NCBI RefSeq assembly: GCF_017873605.1
Contig: NZ_JAGGKI010000006.1
Coordinates: forward strand, 248,001-312,000
Direction of reading: 5' to 3'
Source: Paenibacillus lactis
GTDB lineage: Bacteria; Bacillota; Bacilli; Paenibacillales; Paenibacillaceae
DNA length: 64,000 nt
In this document: in pieces, positions 14,807-23,841 of the stretch
Position numbering within the stretch: the stretch's first letter is position 1
How the letters are laid out: each line of letters opens with the position of its first letter
Position numbers and translations under genes: made by a program
Notes under the pieces: model-generated
The model's database searches: none
Told to the model about the DNA's origin: nothing
What the model saw: only the letters and a program-made list of their open reading frames with translations

Positions 14807-17611
14807 TTATTCCTCTTCCTCAGCAATAACCCGGACGAGCGCCGATGCATTCCTTGTCGGTCCATTGTCCGAAGTCAAAGTTACCGGGCTTGTTATAATA
14901 GTATCTTCTTCAACATCCGGCAAAATAAACGGAATACGAATATTTTCATCTGCACCGATGTCCAGTTGCTCGAGTCGTACCTGAAGGTTGAAGAGCGGTG
15001 CGGTCACTACGACATTTCGAAGGACCACATTTCCCGTATTTTGAAAGAAGATGAAGAAATGGACGAGTTCACCCGGTCTTCCTATCGGACGGTCCACCGT
15101 TTCGGTTAATATGACATTCGGCAGCAGCTCGGTTACGATATCGACCGATGCCGTCTGCAGCGGAGATTGGTTCGAGAAAAGAACAACGTTGTTCTGGAAG
15201 ATCTCGCCTCCCACAGAGGTCGCAGGAATCGTAAACGGAAGCGTAAAGACCCGCGTTTCACCCGGTCCCAAGGATGGGATAACGACATTGAAACCCAGGA
15301 GAAAATCAATAACGCGCACATCCGTCAACGTTCGGTTTGGAACATCCGTCAACGTTACATTCGATACGTTTGTAACTCTGATCGTTTTATTAACTACTGA
15401 TCCCGGACTGGCTGTAGGCGGATCGGCTACGACGTTAATGTCAACTAGCGTGGAAGGCAGAGCTACTACAACGCGCGTTTCGCTAAATATCGGAGAGGAC
15501 ACCGGATTTTCCGGCCAGCTCACGGTGACGCGGTTCGCAAATACGGTCCCCTGGAGTGCGTTTGTCGGTATTTGGAAAGTAAACATCACGACTTCTGTTG
15601 CTCCCGGCGAAATGACTGGGATCACGACCACGGTTCCGGTCAAGGAATCGACGACGGTAACGCTGGTTGCAGGATTGCTGCCGGTGTTCGTTACTTCAAC
15701 CGTATAGGTTACCGTTTCACCCGTTGCGGCTACACTGCGGTCCGGCAGCTTGGTTACCGTCAGTGTCGTCGTGGCGCCGGGTATGGATACAACGACAACC
15801 TCGGCTTCAGCGGTTTGCAGCGGTGTCTGGTCTGAAACGGCCGTAAAGCTGTTCGTAATTACGCTTCCGTTCGCAGCATCAGCGGGTATCGTAAAGGAAC
15901 CCGTCCGGGTAATCGTTCCGCCAGCAGGAATGAGGGGTATCGTCTCGCTTAGGCCAAGCAGCGGATCGCTCAGGACGACATTGGTCTGTGGCTCGGTAAG
16001 GGTATTTGTCACCGTAAGGGTAAACACAACCGTATCGCCCGGTGCCGCAACGGCAAGATCTGCCGTCTTGGTGAGCGCAAGCCCAATTGCCGTTACCGTA
16101 ACGGTTGCCAAGACTTGCTGCGATCCGGTTTGCGTGGATTGAACGGTGAGCTCGTTCATGATATTTGATCCCGGCTCAGCATCCAGCGGGACCGTAAAAG
16201 GAATAATAAACTCGCGTCGTTCGCCGATGGCGAAACTTTCGATCGTCTCGGCAAAGCCGAGCGATGGGTCCTCAAGGACAATACTGGTTAGAGGGACATT
16301 GCCGATATTATCGATGACAATCGAGTATTGGAACGTCTGGCCCGGCATGACGGAAGTCACGGAAGGGATCTTTCGTACGCCGAGCTGCGGCGCTTCAACG
16401 ACCAGTACGTCAAAGCTCGATGTGACGCTTGGTGCCTGATCACTGGTGGCCATCGCCGTATTGGTGTAGGTCTGTGAAGGTGTCTCCAGCGGTACGAGAA
16501 ACGGTACCGTAAGCACTTGGGTCTCACCAATGGCGAGACTTGGCACCTGGATCTCGCTAACGATCGTATCATCGGTAATGATGATATTCGTCAAGTCGGT
16601 ATTTCCCGTATTGGTAACTTCAAACGAGAATTGAATGGTTTCACCAGGTAATACCGATATACGGTCCGCGGATTTCACCAGACTGAGCCGCGGCGCAGGA
16701 AGCACCTCAACCACGGTTCCCACCGTTTGCGGTGTTGGCAGATTATCGGCCGTAATCTCGGTCCGATTTGCAATCGACAAACCAGCCGGCTGTCCGGGAG
16801 GAATTACGAAAGGCCAATCAATCGTGAAACTGGAGCCTACAGGGAGCGTGCCAATCAATTGATCCAGTCCTAGCAGCGGATCGACGATCCGGACGTTAAA
16901 CAAATCCACATTCCCAAAATTGGTAAGCGTAATGGTAAACACGACGGTTTCACCGGGAGCGGCCGAAGATGGATTCACTGTTTTCGTTGCTTCGAGTATG
17001 GGATTTTCCGTAACGAAGATTTCAGCTTTTGCAATGACCGGGTCCCGTACTTGATCTGCTCTAACGAACACTTCGTTAATGATAAAGCCCGGAGGAAACT
17101 GATCTGGAACAAAGAAGGGGAGAGGAATGACGAACGCTTCAAACGGATTGAGAACAGGAAGTATATGAAAAAAACCAAGGAACGGATCTTCAATGAATAC
17201 ATTGGTAAGCGGAATGCTGCTTTCATTTATGACCTCTATAATAAATTCGACTACTTCTCCCGGGCGAACTTCGAATCGGGTGGCGAATTTATTAACAAAT
17301 ATAGTAGCTTGCTCCCCGAGCTTTGTAATAAACGCATCACTCACCCCGTTGAGGAAAGGTTGTAAGGTGAAGGAAGACACCGGATAGTCGAAGGAGAACG
17401 TTTGGCCGGTAATATAAATCTGATTATTCAAGTCCACGGCTATTCCGTTGCCGATGTCGGTCGAGCTGCCACCCAAATAGGTGGAAAATTCAAGAAACGA
17501 GCCGGTAGGATCGAGAACCGTGACGAAAGCGTCGGTGGTGCCGAAGAGGGAGAATTGAATCGCGTCACCGGTCAATGGATAATCCGTAGACGTTGTTTGT
17601 CCCGTAATCAT
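14807..17611 (-). CDS. DUF11 repeat region of a large surface protein (3' part of a frameshifted gene)
   Basis: 934 residues that continue the protein encoded at 17628-19361. The start begins inside the last SBBP propeller-like unit ([20 protein letters not shown], then [15 protein letters not shown]). It then runs into seven or eight tandem DUF11/Ig-like repeats of about 110-115 residues. Each repeat has a form close to VTKTxDxxxAxPGxTVxFTI, then VTNTGNxxLTNVxVxDP and an IPxxxxxGxxxxN close. Such proteins are beta-rich and extended, and are found on Bacillales spores or cell surfaces. The ATG at 17611 lies in the middle of a repeat and has no convincing ribosome site, so it is probably not a true start. 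The C-terminus ends in four Glu, with no sortase motif. Confidence 0.75.
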   Translation of the reverse strand: MITGQTTSTDYPLTGDAIQFSLFGTTDAFVTVLDPTGSFLEFSTYLGGSSTDIGNGIAVDLNNQIYITGQTFSFDYPVSSFTLQPFLNGVSDAFITKLGEQATIFVNKFATRFEVRPGEVVEFIIEVINESSIPLTNVFIEDPFLGFFHILPVLNPFEAFVIPLPFFVPDQFPPGFIINEVFVRADQVRDPVIAKAEIFVTENPILEATKTVNPSSAAPGETVVFTITLTNFGNVDLFNVRIVDPLLGLDQLIGTLPVGSSFTIDWPFVIPPGQPAGLSIANRTEITADNLPTPQTVGTVVEVLPAPRLSLVKSADRISVLPGETIQFSFEVTNTGNTDLTNIIITDDTIVSEIQVPSLAIGETQVLTVPFLVPLETPSQTYTNTAMATSDQAPSVTSSFDVLVVEAPQLGVRKIPSVTSVMPGQTFQYSIVIDNIGNVPLTSIVLEDPSLGFAETIESFAIGERREFIIPFTVPLDAEPGSNIMNELTVQSTQTGSQQVLATVTVTAIGLALTKTADLAVAAPGDTVVFTLTVTNTLTEPQTNVVLSDPLLGLSETIPLIPAGGTITRTGSFTIPADAANGSVITNSFTAVSDQTPLQTAEAEVVVVSIPGATTTLTVTKLPDRSVAATGETVTYTVEVTNTGSNPATSVTVVDSLTGTVVVIPVISPGATEVVMFTFQIPTNALQGTVFANRVTVSWPENPVSSPIFSETRVVVALPSTLVDINVVADPPTASPGSVVNKTIRVTNVSNVTLTDVPNRTLTDVRVIDFLLGFNVVIPSLGPGETRVFTLPFTIPATSVGGEIFQNNVVLFSNQSPLQTASVDIVTELLPNVILTETVDRPIGRPGELVHFFIFFQNTGNVVLRNVVVTAPLFNLQVRLEQLDIGADENIRIPFILPDVEEDTIITSPVTLTSDNGPTRNASALVRVIAEEEE

Positions 17612-17627
17612 AGCACTGCGCGCCGAA

Positions 17628-19361
17628 TTAATGGTGATGGCAAGGCCCGTATTGGAGCCGTTCCCCCCCGATCAGCGCGGAATAGATGAGACCGGTTCCC
17701 GTGGGGTTCAGTTTTGTAACGAAAGCCCAGGCAGTCCCTAGAGGCGTGACAAACGATCCGGACGTCGTCGGAAAATCGGGAGAGGCCGATAATCCGGTAA
17801 CATAAGCATTACCCGCCGTATCGATCGTAATATCACGCACAACATCGCTCAAACTGCCGCCCAGGAAAGTTCCATATACGAGCGCGGTTCCCGTTGGGTT
17901 GAGCTTCACGACAAATCCGTCGACATCGCCTTGAGTGCTTGTTTGAAACGCCCCAGGCGTTGTCGGGAAATCCGAGGCTACCGTCTGACCGGCGAGGTAA
18001 GCATTGCCGAAGTCGTCCACGGCAATACCGAAGGTGTCAGTTGTTCCCAAGTCTCCCCCCAAGTAGGTCGAGTATATCAACCCCGTTCCATCGGCATTCA
18101 ATTTTGTTACGAACGAAGTTGGTGAAATGGGTTTGATAGTTCTAAGAGCACCCGGGGTCACCGGGAAATCGCTTGACATCGTGTGACCGGTCACATACGC
18201 GTTGTCAGAAGTATCGATGGCAATGTCGAATCCTGTATCTTCTGCGGAGCCTCCCAAATAGGTGGAATATACGAGCGATCCGCCATCAGGGCTTAATTTG
18301 GTTACAAACGCATTACTGCTAGTGAATACGGCCGTGGTTTGAAAAGCACCGGGGGTTGTCGGATAATCGCTGGAAAAAGTGGTGCCGGTAATGTAAGCAT
18401 TCCCGGCGAAGTCAATGGCAATGCTTCTGCCCGTATCCGAAGCACTTCCTCCGATGAAGGTAGAATAGATTAAAAATGTTCCCGAAGCATCGATCTTGCT
18501 GACAAAGACGTCATCCGTTCCTTGAAACGACACCTGGAAAGCCCCTGGTGTCACGGGGAAATCGGCCGAGGCTGTAGTCCCAGTCACATAAGCCTGCTCG
18601 AATTCATCGACCACAATGTCCATGCCATCGTCAATGTCCGATCCGCCAAGATAAGTCGAATACAAGATGACCGGATCAATGACCAAGGGAAGTTCACGGT
18701 CATACGCTTCGATCATTTCGAACCCGATCCGACTCCTGCCTTCCTGTCCGGATTCCACGACATATCGGCACCCCAATTCCTTACGTACGCCGTCTACTTC
18801 CTGGTAGGCGATGGGTTTCTGATCAATAAGCGTACCATAAGGCGTGATCAAGAGCAGATTGCCTTCCTCGTCGAGTTGAACCTCGTCTGAGCCGCTGCAT
18901 ACCAGCTGAATATCCTCCACCCGCGCACCCGGACTTAGCAGCCAGTCAAATTTGAGCTTTCCGCCACTTCCTTGGATCACGGCGTCGATACCTGGCCATA
19001 GCTCCCGGTATGCCACTCCCCGATACGTATCGACATGCGTAATATGACGCTTTGGATCATTGCCGCGAAAATAATGAAACTTGCCCTCATCCTTTGACAT
19101 CCCTTCAAGCCTGGATGTCTTCCCTGGGGATTCGAAACGCCACGCCAATACGACGCCGCTCATCGTTCGCTCCGCTTCCGTGGAATCGGACTTGTAGAGC
19201 GTCAGCAAGATTCGATCCGCCTCGAATGAACCGCGCAATCCCGAATCTTGCGCGAAATAAAGCGTGTTTGGGTCGAATTGACCGACATTTTGCGTGAACA
19301 AGAGCGGCAGCTTTCCGTAGGGAAGAATGCTTTTTCTTGAACCGGATTCTAATACGCTCAA
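17628..19361 (-). CDS. SBBP beta-propeller repeat protein (5' part of a frameshifted gene)
   Basis: 577 residues from a TTG at 19361 (GAGAGGAG 9 bases upstream). Residues 1-220 form the conserved N-terminal domain that precedes SBBP repeats (FTQNVGQFDPNTLYFAQDSG, FHYFRGNDPKRHITHV). After this come six repeats of about 50 residues built on YSTYLGGS, then DxAxDxxGNAYVTGxTxSxDFP and TPGAFQ. The last repeat breaks at IYSALIGGERLQYG and stops after CHHH. Dropping one base from the C7 tract at 17663-17669 restores SALIGGNGSNTGLAITI and joins this frame to the DUF11 region. The whole would be about 1,510 residues. No signal peptide is visible. Confidence 0.8.
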   Translation of the reverse strand: MSVLESGSRKSILPYGKLPLLFTQNVGQFDPNTLYFAQDSGLRGSFEADRILLTLYKSDSTEAERTMSGVVLAWRFESPGKTSRLEGMSKDEGKFHYFRGNDPKRHITHVDTYRGVAYRELWPGIDAVIQGSGGKLKFDWLLSPGARVEDIQLVCSGSDEVQLDEEGNLLLITPYGTLIDQKPIAYQEVDGVRKELGCRYVVESGQEGRSRIGFEMIEAYDRELPLVIDPVILYSTYLGGSDIDDGMDIVVDEFEQAYVTGTTASADFPVTPGAFQVSFQGTDDVFVSKIDASGTFLIYSTFIGGSASDTGRSIAIDFAGNAYITGTTFSSDYPTTPGAFQTTAVFTSSNAFVTKLSPDGGSLVYSTYLGGSAEDTGFDIAIDTSDNAYVTGHTMSSDFPVTPGALRTIKPISPTSFVTKLNADGTGLIYSTYLGGDLGTTDTFGIAVDDFGNAYLAGQTVASDFPTTPGAFQTSTQGDVDGFVVKLNPTGTALVYGTFLGGSLSDVVRDITIDTAGNAYVTGLSASPDFPTTSGSFVTPLGTAWAFVTKLNPTGTGLIYSALIGGERLQYGPCHHH

Positions 19362-19443
19362 CGAAATAAACTCCTCTCAAGACATTTATCATTAGGGTAT
19401 GAACATCCTGTCTGAAAGGTTCAATTGAAGACTTTCCATATGT

Positions 19444-19584
19444 ATGGGATTATTGTTCGTCTGCGGGGATTCTGACTTGGCGTACGAAGCCGGTATACTC
19501 TTGTGGTTTGCGCTGGCCCTGACTTGGGTCGCGGCGATCGCCGGGCTATCCGGAAAATCGGTGGATGGCTCAAGCGCCTGTTGA
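19444..19584 (+). other. Short hydrophobic ORF, possible remnant of a membrane protein
   Basis: 46 codons from the ATG at 19444, encoding a hydrophobic helix (YEAGILLWFALALTWVAAIA) and a short polar tail. There is no ribosome binding site and the base composition looks coding. It resembles the last helix of a membrane enzyme such as a CDP-alcohol phosphatidyltransferase, but the match is too short to name. It occupies the otherwise empty 260-bp gap between the SBBP gene and the DUF3995 gene. Confidence 0.3.
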
Positions 19585-19655
19585 GAAAAATTCAGTGATG
19601 GAGATAAGGAATTCCAATGAAGACTATATTCTTGAAAAAGGGAGTATTCGTTAAT

Positions 19656-20162
19656 TCATTTGCGAAACGTACTTGCCCCATTCCGGCTGGCAGTGTTACC
19701 AGCTCCCGCCGTCCGGCCGGCAAAAAAATATAACAGCCCGCCCAGCATCCAGAACGGCTCCCAGAAGAAGAGTCGCCACCACGCCGAATAAGAGTCAATT
19801 GCTGGCAAATCCAGAACTTGGGCCAGCACGAGCAGCACTGCTACGAAGTTAAATAGCCCATAGAGGACAAGAAGTACTCCGCCTACCATGGCTGCGATTC
19901 GGAAGGCTGCTTGGAGAAGAACGCTGTTCCATTTGATTTTTAATGCGAGTAATAGAACAGCCCCTGCAACCTTGACCACCCCCGTTAACCATACAATGAG
20001 AATGAAGCCGCCATCGCGCAAATCGGCTTGACGCGAAATTTCCGGCCCGAGCGTATGGACCCCAAGTTTGCCGCCACTCGCCCAATAAAAGCTCATCAAG
20101 GCGAACAGTAAAGACCAGACGATTCCCCAAGTGATCGGCCATCGCTTTTGTTGAATGGACAT
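19656..20162 (-). CDS. DUF3995-type integral membrane protein
   Basis: 168 residues from the ATG at 20162 (AAAGGCGG upstream). The open frame extends 44 codons further without a ribosome site. Four hydrophobic helices lie at about residues 10-30, 55-75, 85-110 and 125-150. The pattern WSLLFALMSFYWASGG after the first helix and the final WWRLFFWEPFWMLGGLLYF agree with DUF3995 proteins, which have no known function. It is transcribed away from the DinB-like gene and appears to be monocistronic. Confidence 0.72.
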   Translation of the reverse strand: MSIQQKRWPITWGIVWSLLFALMSFYWASGGKLGVHTLGPEISRQADLRDGGFILIVWLTGVVKVAGAVLLLALKIKWNSVLLQAAFRIAAMVGGVLLVLYGLFNFVAVLLVLAQVLDLPAIDSYSAWWRLFFWEPFWMLGGLLYFFAGRTAGAGNTASRNGASTFRK

Positions 20163-20409
20163 ATCGACACCGCCTTTCAAGGATGTTCGTTCGTGATTCA
20201 TGATTCGTCGTGCTGCGAATATAAAAAAAGCTATGTTAAAAATTCCGAAGTCCATACTTACACAAATACTATCCAATGATGAAAGGTTAATCAATAAGGG
20301 TTTCGAAAAACGAACTGATCAACATAGCAAATGAAAAGAAATATCAAATCCACTTCTGGAATAGCATTAAAATGAATTGAGCTTGACGTTTTGACGTTTT
20401 GGAAAGGTG

Positions 20410-20916
20410 ATGCCATTGAATTATTCGGAACTAATCGATTTTTACAAGATCAATCTGCAGCAGTATTCCATCGACCAATTAAGACATATATCTGAACCAG
20501 GAGTATGGTCTCTCGGTCAAATGTATGATCATATGATCCTCACAGCTCTCGATTACCTTGTCCAAGTCCAAAAATGCGCATCCTCGAGTGAAGTGCAACC
20601 CCAAGGAAAGACAGAGGCTGGCGCACAATTGTTCTGCGCCGGTTCATTTCCTCCGATAAAAATCAGATTACCGGATGGACCTGAAAATACCCCAAGTAAT
20701 TCCGAAACCGTGGATGAACTCATTCAAGGACTCGATACGGTGCTTAAGGGAATGTATGAATGGGAGGAGAAGGTAAATGCAATAAACCCCAATTATAAAG
20801 TGAGGCATGAAGGGTTTGGGTGGCTTAACGCACGGGAGTGGTTCGATTTGGTCGGTATGCATTTCCGCCATCACTTACGCCAGAAGGCCGAACTGGAACA
20901 AAAACTGGAGCTTTGA
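20410..20916 (+). CDS. DinB-superfamily protein
   Basis: 168 residues with the DinB/YfiT four-helix-bundle pattern. Putative metal-binding histidines occur in MYDHMI (about residue 40) and in GMHFRHHLRQK near the C-terminus. The usual WSLGQ element is present (GVWSLGQMYDHM). Family members are metal-dependent enzymes such as thiol transferases, many of unknown substrate. GGAAAGG stands only 2 bases before the ATG at 20410 but 8 before the in-frame TTG at 20416, so translation may begin at the latter (LNYSELIDFY). Confidence 0.82.
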   Translation: MPLNYSELIDFYKINLQQYSIDQLRHISEPGVWSLGQMYDHMILTALDYLVQVQKCASSSEVQPQGKTEAGAQLFCAGSFPPIKIRLPDGPENTPSNSETVDELIQGLDTVLKGMYEWEEKVNAINPNYKVRHEGFGWLNAREWFDLVGMHFRHHLRQKAELEQKLEL

Positions 20917-21030
20917 TATTAATGTGAAGGGGGAGTTGAAGCGGGTTATTCAAGGTAACGAATGAAGCGGGCGAAGAGGGCATATTTACAAAATAACTTC
21001 TGCATACAACATAGCAACGCTAATTGCATC

Positions 21031-21226
21031 TTGACAATGCTACGAAAACGTATTAAATTGTGTGCAAGGCTTACTACGAAATCGTAATAAAAAGGCCGCC
21101 AATCAGGATAGAGTCGCCAAATCGTTCAATGACCGGCAACGCGTCAAATCATCCGGTGAAGATCAGAGTTAAGGAGTAACTGCCCCCAGCGGGCTAATCA
21201 TTATTTGTAAATACTACGAATTCGTA
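21031..21226 (+). promoter_or_regulatory. Promoter with three repeated palindromic operators
   Basis: TTGACA (21031-21036), 17 bp and TAAATT (21054-21059) form a strong promoter. Three copies of a near-palindrome TACGAA-like/TCGTA occur at 21041-21052 (TACGAAAACGTA), 21075-21086 (TACGAAATCGTA) and 21215-21226 (TACGAATTCGTA, perfect). The first lies within the promoter spacer, the second just after the predicted start and the third next to the ribosome site. Each is preceded by C or AC and followed by an AT-rich trinucleotide. This is the layout of a tightly repressed promoter. The repressor, perhaps TetR-type, is not encoded next to it. Confidence 0.65.
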
Positions 21227-21245
21227 TCAAAAGAGGTTGCATGTC

Positions 21246-22034
21246 ATGAATGTAGAACGTTCATTGAATAGGTCGCCACGAACATTTTATGTATTGGTTT
21301 TCGCCCTTTCGATACCATTTTGGCTATTTGGTTCTATGCCGGTTAAATGGCTTCCAATGAATCTTCCTGTCAGTGCACTTATGTTCTTCTGTCCAATGGC
21401 AGCCGCATTGATACTCACTTACCGAGAAGAGGGAGTAAGTGGCGTACGGAGGTTATTGAAACGAATATTCGATTATAAGCGAATCAAGCAGAAGAGCTGG
21501 TATTTACCCATACTATTTTTGATGCCAATGATCATGTTACTGTCATATTGGTTCATGAGCTTGATCGGGCGATCGCTCCCCGAACCGAACATACCTTTTC
21601 TATCGATACCGATCCTTGTGGTAATGTATTTCATTGCAGCTGCCTGCGAGGAAATGGGCTGGATGGGATATGCCGCAGAGCCCCTGCTAAACCGTTGGAA
21701 CGCAATTGCCACCAGCATGATCATGGGGACGTTGTGGGGGATATGGCACTTGGTTCCATATATTCAAACAAACCATAATGTAACGTGGATCGTATGGCAG
21801 TGCTTCACGGCAATCCTGCTTCGAATCCTCATGGTATGGCTCTATAACAACACCGGAAAAAGCATTTTTGCGATAATCTTGTTCCATGCTTTCGTAAACG
21901 TCAGTATAACGGTATTCCCCGATAATGGTTCACATTATGACCCGGTCATAACGTCAGTTTTTTTGGTAATCACGATTGTAAGCCTATTGTTTTTTTGGGA
22001 TCCTAAGACCTTAAATCCTTATCGCACCCATTGA
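21246..22034 (+). CDS. CPBP-family intramembrane protease-like protein
   Basis: 262 residues with seven or eight hydrophobic helices. The CPBP (CAAX protease and bacteriocin-processing) motifs are visible: CEEMGWMGYAAEPL (motif 1, normally EExxxR), GTLWGIWHLVPY (motif 2, FxxxH type) and IILFHAFVNVS (motif 3, HxxxN-like). The Glu pair and the histidines are retained, but the Arg of motif 1 is replaced by Met. Members cleave prenylated or peptide substrates in the membrane, or give bacteriocin immunity. The ATG at 21246 has AGAGG 9 bases upstream. It is followed closely by a small membrane protein, probably in the same operon. Confidence 0.85.
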   Translation: MNVERSLNRSPRTFYVLVFALSIPFWLFGSMPVKWLPMNLPVSALMFFCPMAAALILTYREEGVSGVRRLLKRIFDYKRIKQKSWYLPILFLMPMIMLLSYWFMSLIGRSLPEPNIPFLSIPILVVMYFIAAACEEMGWMGYAAEPLLNRWNAIATSMIMGTLWGIWHLVPYIQTNHNVTWIVWQCFTAILLRILMVWLYNNTGKSIFAIILFHAFVNVSITVFPDNGSHYDPVITSVFLVITIVSLLFFWDPKTLNPYRTH

Positions 22035-22129
22035 TGCTTTGAAATCTGTTTGAGGATAAAATCATGTTTGAGGATTGCTTGGAGCGAAATAGGGAGGGCG
22101 AGTGGGTTATGAAGAAAGGAGGGGGCACT

Positions 22130-22489
22130 ATGATAAGTGGGATAAAGCGCCATGTCGGAATAATGCTTATGTTGACGGGGTTGCTCCATGTTATTTATGG
22201 ACTATTTGCTTACACAGGTCAATTACAGCCCATCGTTACCGAAGGCTTGTGGAGTACGGTGGCTGATGATCAGTGGGATCGTGGAACCGCGTTCTGGTAC
22301 ATGATGTTCGGCTTCCTGCTAATGTTGCTTGGCTATATGGTAGATTGGCTGATTAAAAAGAAGGGAATCGCTCCTCCCGCAATTTTCGGTTGGATCCTGC
22401 TGGTTATCTGTTTGTTCGGCGCCATCGTAATGCCGGCTTCGGGTTTTTGGCTTGGCTTGCCTCAGGCATGGCTATTATTACGAAAGTGA
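22130..22489 (+). CDS. Small membrane protein, DUF6463-like
   Basis: 119 residues from the ATG at 22130, which has AAAGGAGGGGG four bases upstream, the strongest ribosome site nearby. There are four hydrophobic helices with a conserved-looking DDQWDRGTAFWYMMFGFLLM segment and a C-terminal GFWLGLPQAWLLL. This matches small DUF6463-type proteins of unknown role. It lies about 95 bases after the CPBP gene with no terminator between, so both probably answer to the operator-rich promoter upstream. Confidence 0.7.
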   Translation: MISGIKRHVGIMLMLTGLLHVIYGLFAYTGQLQPIVTEGLWSTVADDQWDRGTAFWYMMFGFLLMLLGYMVDWLIKKKGIAPPAIFGWILLVICLFGAIVMPASGFWLGLPQAWLLLRK

Positions 22490-22575
22490 TGTGAAGGGCG
22501 AATCAAGTTTATGTCCGGATGGAAATTGATGACATATTCAGCTAACCGGCAAAACTGTCCAACTAGTACGAAACA

Positions 22576-22612
22576 CAAAAAAGAGGTCGACCAGAAAATC
22601 TGGTGACCTCAT
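22576..22612 (-). terminator. Terminator of the MetX-like gene (minus strand)
   Basis: GAGGTCACCAGA-N3-TCTGGTCGACCTC, as read on the minus strand, forms a 12-bp stem with one bulge. It is followed by CTTTTTTGTGTTT and lies just past the hydrolase gene. Confidence 0.8.
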
Positions 22613-22668
22613 CCTATGATCTTCGGGCAAGATCATTATCTCTTAAAGGAAACGACTGAAGAGTAGTA

Positions 22669-23700
22669 TCAATTGCCGAACGACCCGTTCGTCCGAAGCG
22701 CCAACAAGCGCTTAAGATTGTCATCAATCCATTCATTATCGGCACGGTTGATGCCGCGACCGGCAAAGTGTCCCCAGATCGACACGATCGGATTAAAAAC
22801 AGCATTAGGCATACGCTTAGCCTCGTATTCGTTATCGTCGGACGTGCAGAAGAGATCCGTGCTCCCTGGCATGACGCAGGCGAGTGCTTGAATGCTTCTG
22901 AGCGCCTGATCGAAATCTCCGTTATAGGATGGATTTGCACTAATATCTGCATTCTGACCTGTCCATAACATGGCCAGAACATTGTGCGGATCCATCTGCA
23001 TAAAGCTCTCTTCCCAAAAGTCAGCCACAAAATCCGCTAATGTATCAAATCCCAACTCACGATAAAGTTCCTCTCTGTAAAACGCCTGCGATAAACCCCA
23101 TCCCGCATATACACGGCCAACGGCACGCATGTCTGCAGCAGTCAACTGGTTAAGTTTACTTAAATCGAAGCGAACTGCGGCCATAAGTGCGGCTTTCATT
23201 CCTTCCAAGACGACATACGTTTGAGGCCAAGTCTTTGCAACACCGGCGAAGGGAGCAATTCGCTCCACCATGTCGGGATAACTTGCTCCCCATTGGAAAG
23301 CTTGAATGCCTCCCATCGACCATCCAACGACGAGCGCAATTTTTTGAATGCCGAATTTTTCGGTCACCAGCCGATGCTGAAATTGAACGTTATCATAGAT
23401 GGTTACTTGCGGAAAATTAGCCCGGTCGAATGGGGGAGGCGTGTTGCTGGGAGACGAGGATAACCCGTTGCCGAGCAGATTGGGTACGATAATGAAATAT
23501 TCTCGCGGATCTAGTGCCATGCCGTTTCCAATCAACCATTCATTCTGAACATGATGGTCGCCAAATGCCGTTGGATAGACGATGACATTATCTTTTTGTT
23601 CATTCAATCGTCCATAAGTCTTATAAGCAAGAAAAGCGTTCGGTAACGTAACGCCGGACTGCAAGGTAACGTCACCCAAATCAAAAATTTCATAATCCAT
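22669..23700 (-). CDS. MetX-like alpha/beta hydrolase (homoserine O-acetyltransferase family)
   Basis: 343 residues from the ATG at 23700. The alpha/beta-hydrolase nucleophile elbow is GWSMGG (Ser nucleophile). The oxyanion region PNLLGNGLSSSPSN and the C-terminal His (IWGHFAGRG) fit the homoserine O-acetyltransferase superfamily. True MetX normally has the stretch GGSLGGMQALEW; here it is VGWSMGGIQAFQW, so this may be a relative acting on another acyl substrate. It is divergent from a LysR regulator with a shared 140-bp region, and is followed by its own terminator. AAGGGAG lies 12 bases upstream of the chosen ATG; a TTG at 23721 is possible. Confidence 0.8.
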   Translation of the reverse strand: MDYEIFDLGDVTLQSGVTLPNAFLAYKTYGRLNEQKDNVIVYPTAFGDHHVQNEWLIGNGMALDPREYFIIVPNLLGNGLSSSPSNTPPPFDRANFPQVTIYDNVQFQHRLVTEKFGIQKIALVVGWSMGGIQAFQWGASYPDMVERIAPFAGVAKTWPQTYVVLEGMKAALMAAVRFDLSKLNQLTAADMRAVGRVYAGWGLSQAFYREELYRELGFDTLADFVADFWEESFMQMDPHNVLAMLWTGQNADISANPSYNGDFDQALRSIQALACVMPGSTDLFCTSDDNEYEAKRMPNAVFNPIVSIWGHFAGRGINRADNEWIDDNLKRLLALRTNGSFGN

Positions 23701-23793
23701 CGTATTGTTTGCTCCCTTCAAAATGAAACCATATATTAAGAATGTAATTCTTGTTGTTAGTATAGTTCCGTGATACTCTCAATAAAAGTGAAT

Positions 23794-23824
23794 GAATTTC
23801 AAAGCTATATTCAATCATATTGAA
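23794..23824. promoter_or_regulatory. LysR-type operator candidate
   Basis: TTCAA-TCATA-TTGAA (23810-23824) is a perfect interrupted palindrome. TGAAT-N11-ATTCA, of the T-N11-A type, overlaps it at 23794-23814. Both sit just upstream of the LysR gene in the region shared with the divergent hydrolase gene. Confidence 0.55.
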
Positions 23825-23841
23825 GGCAAAAGGGGGATCGT

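Noticed and set aside
15051..15707. 218-codon plus-strand ORF opposite the DUF11 gene
   Set aside because: Thr/Ser/Val-rich translation is the antisense of regular DUF11 repeats; no ribosome site and no family resemblance.
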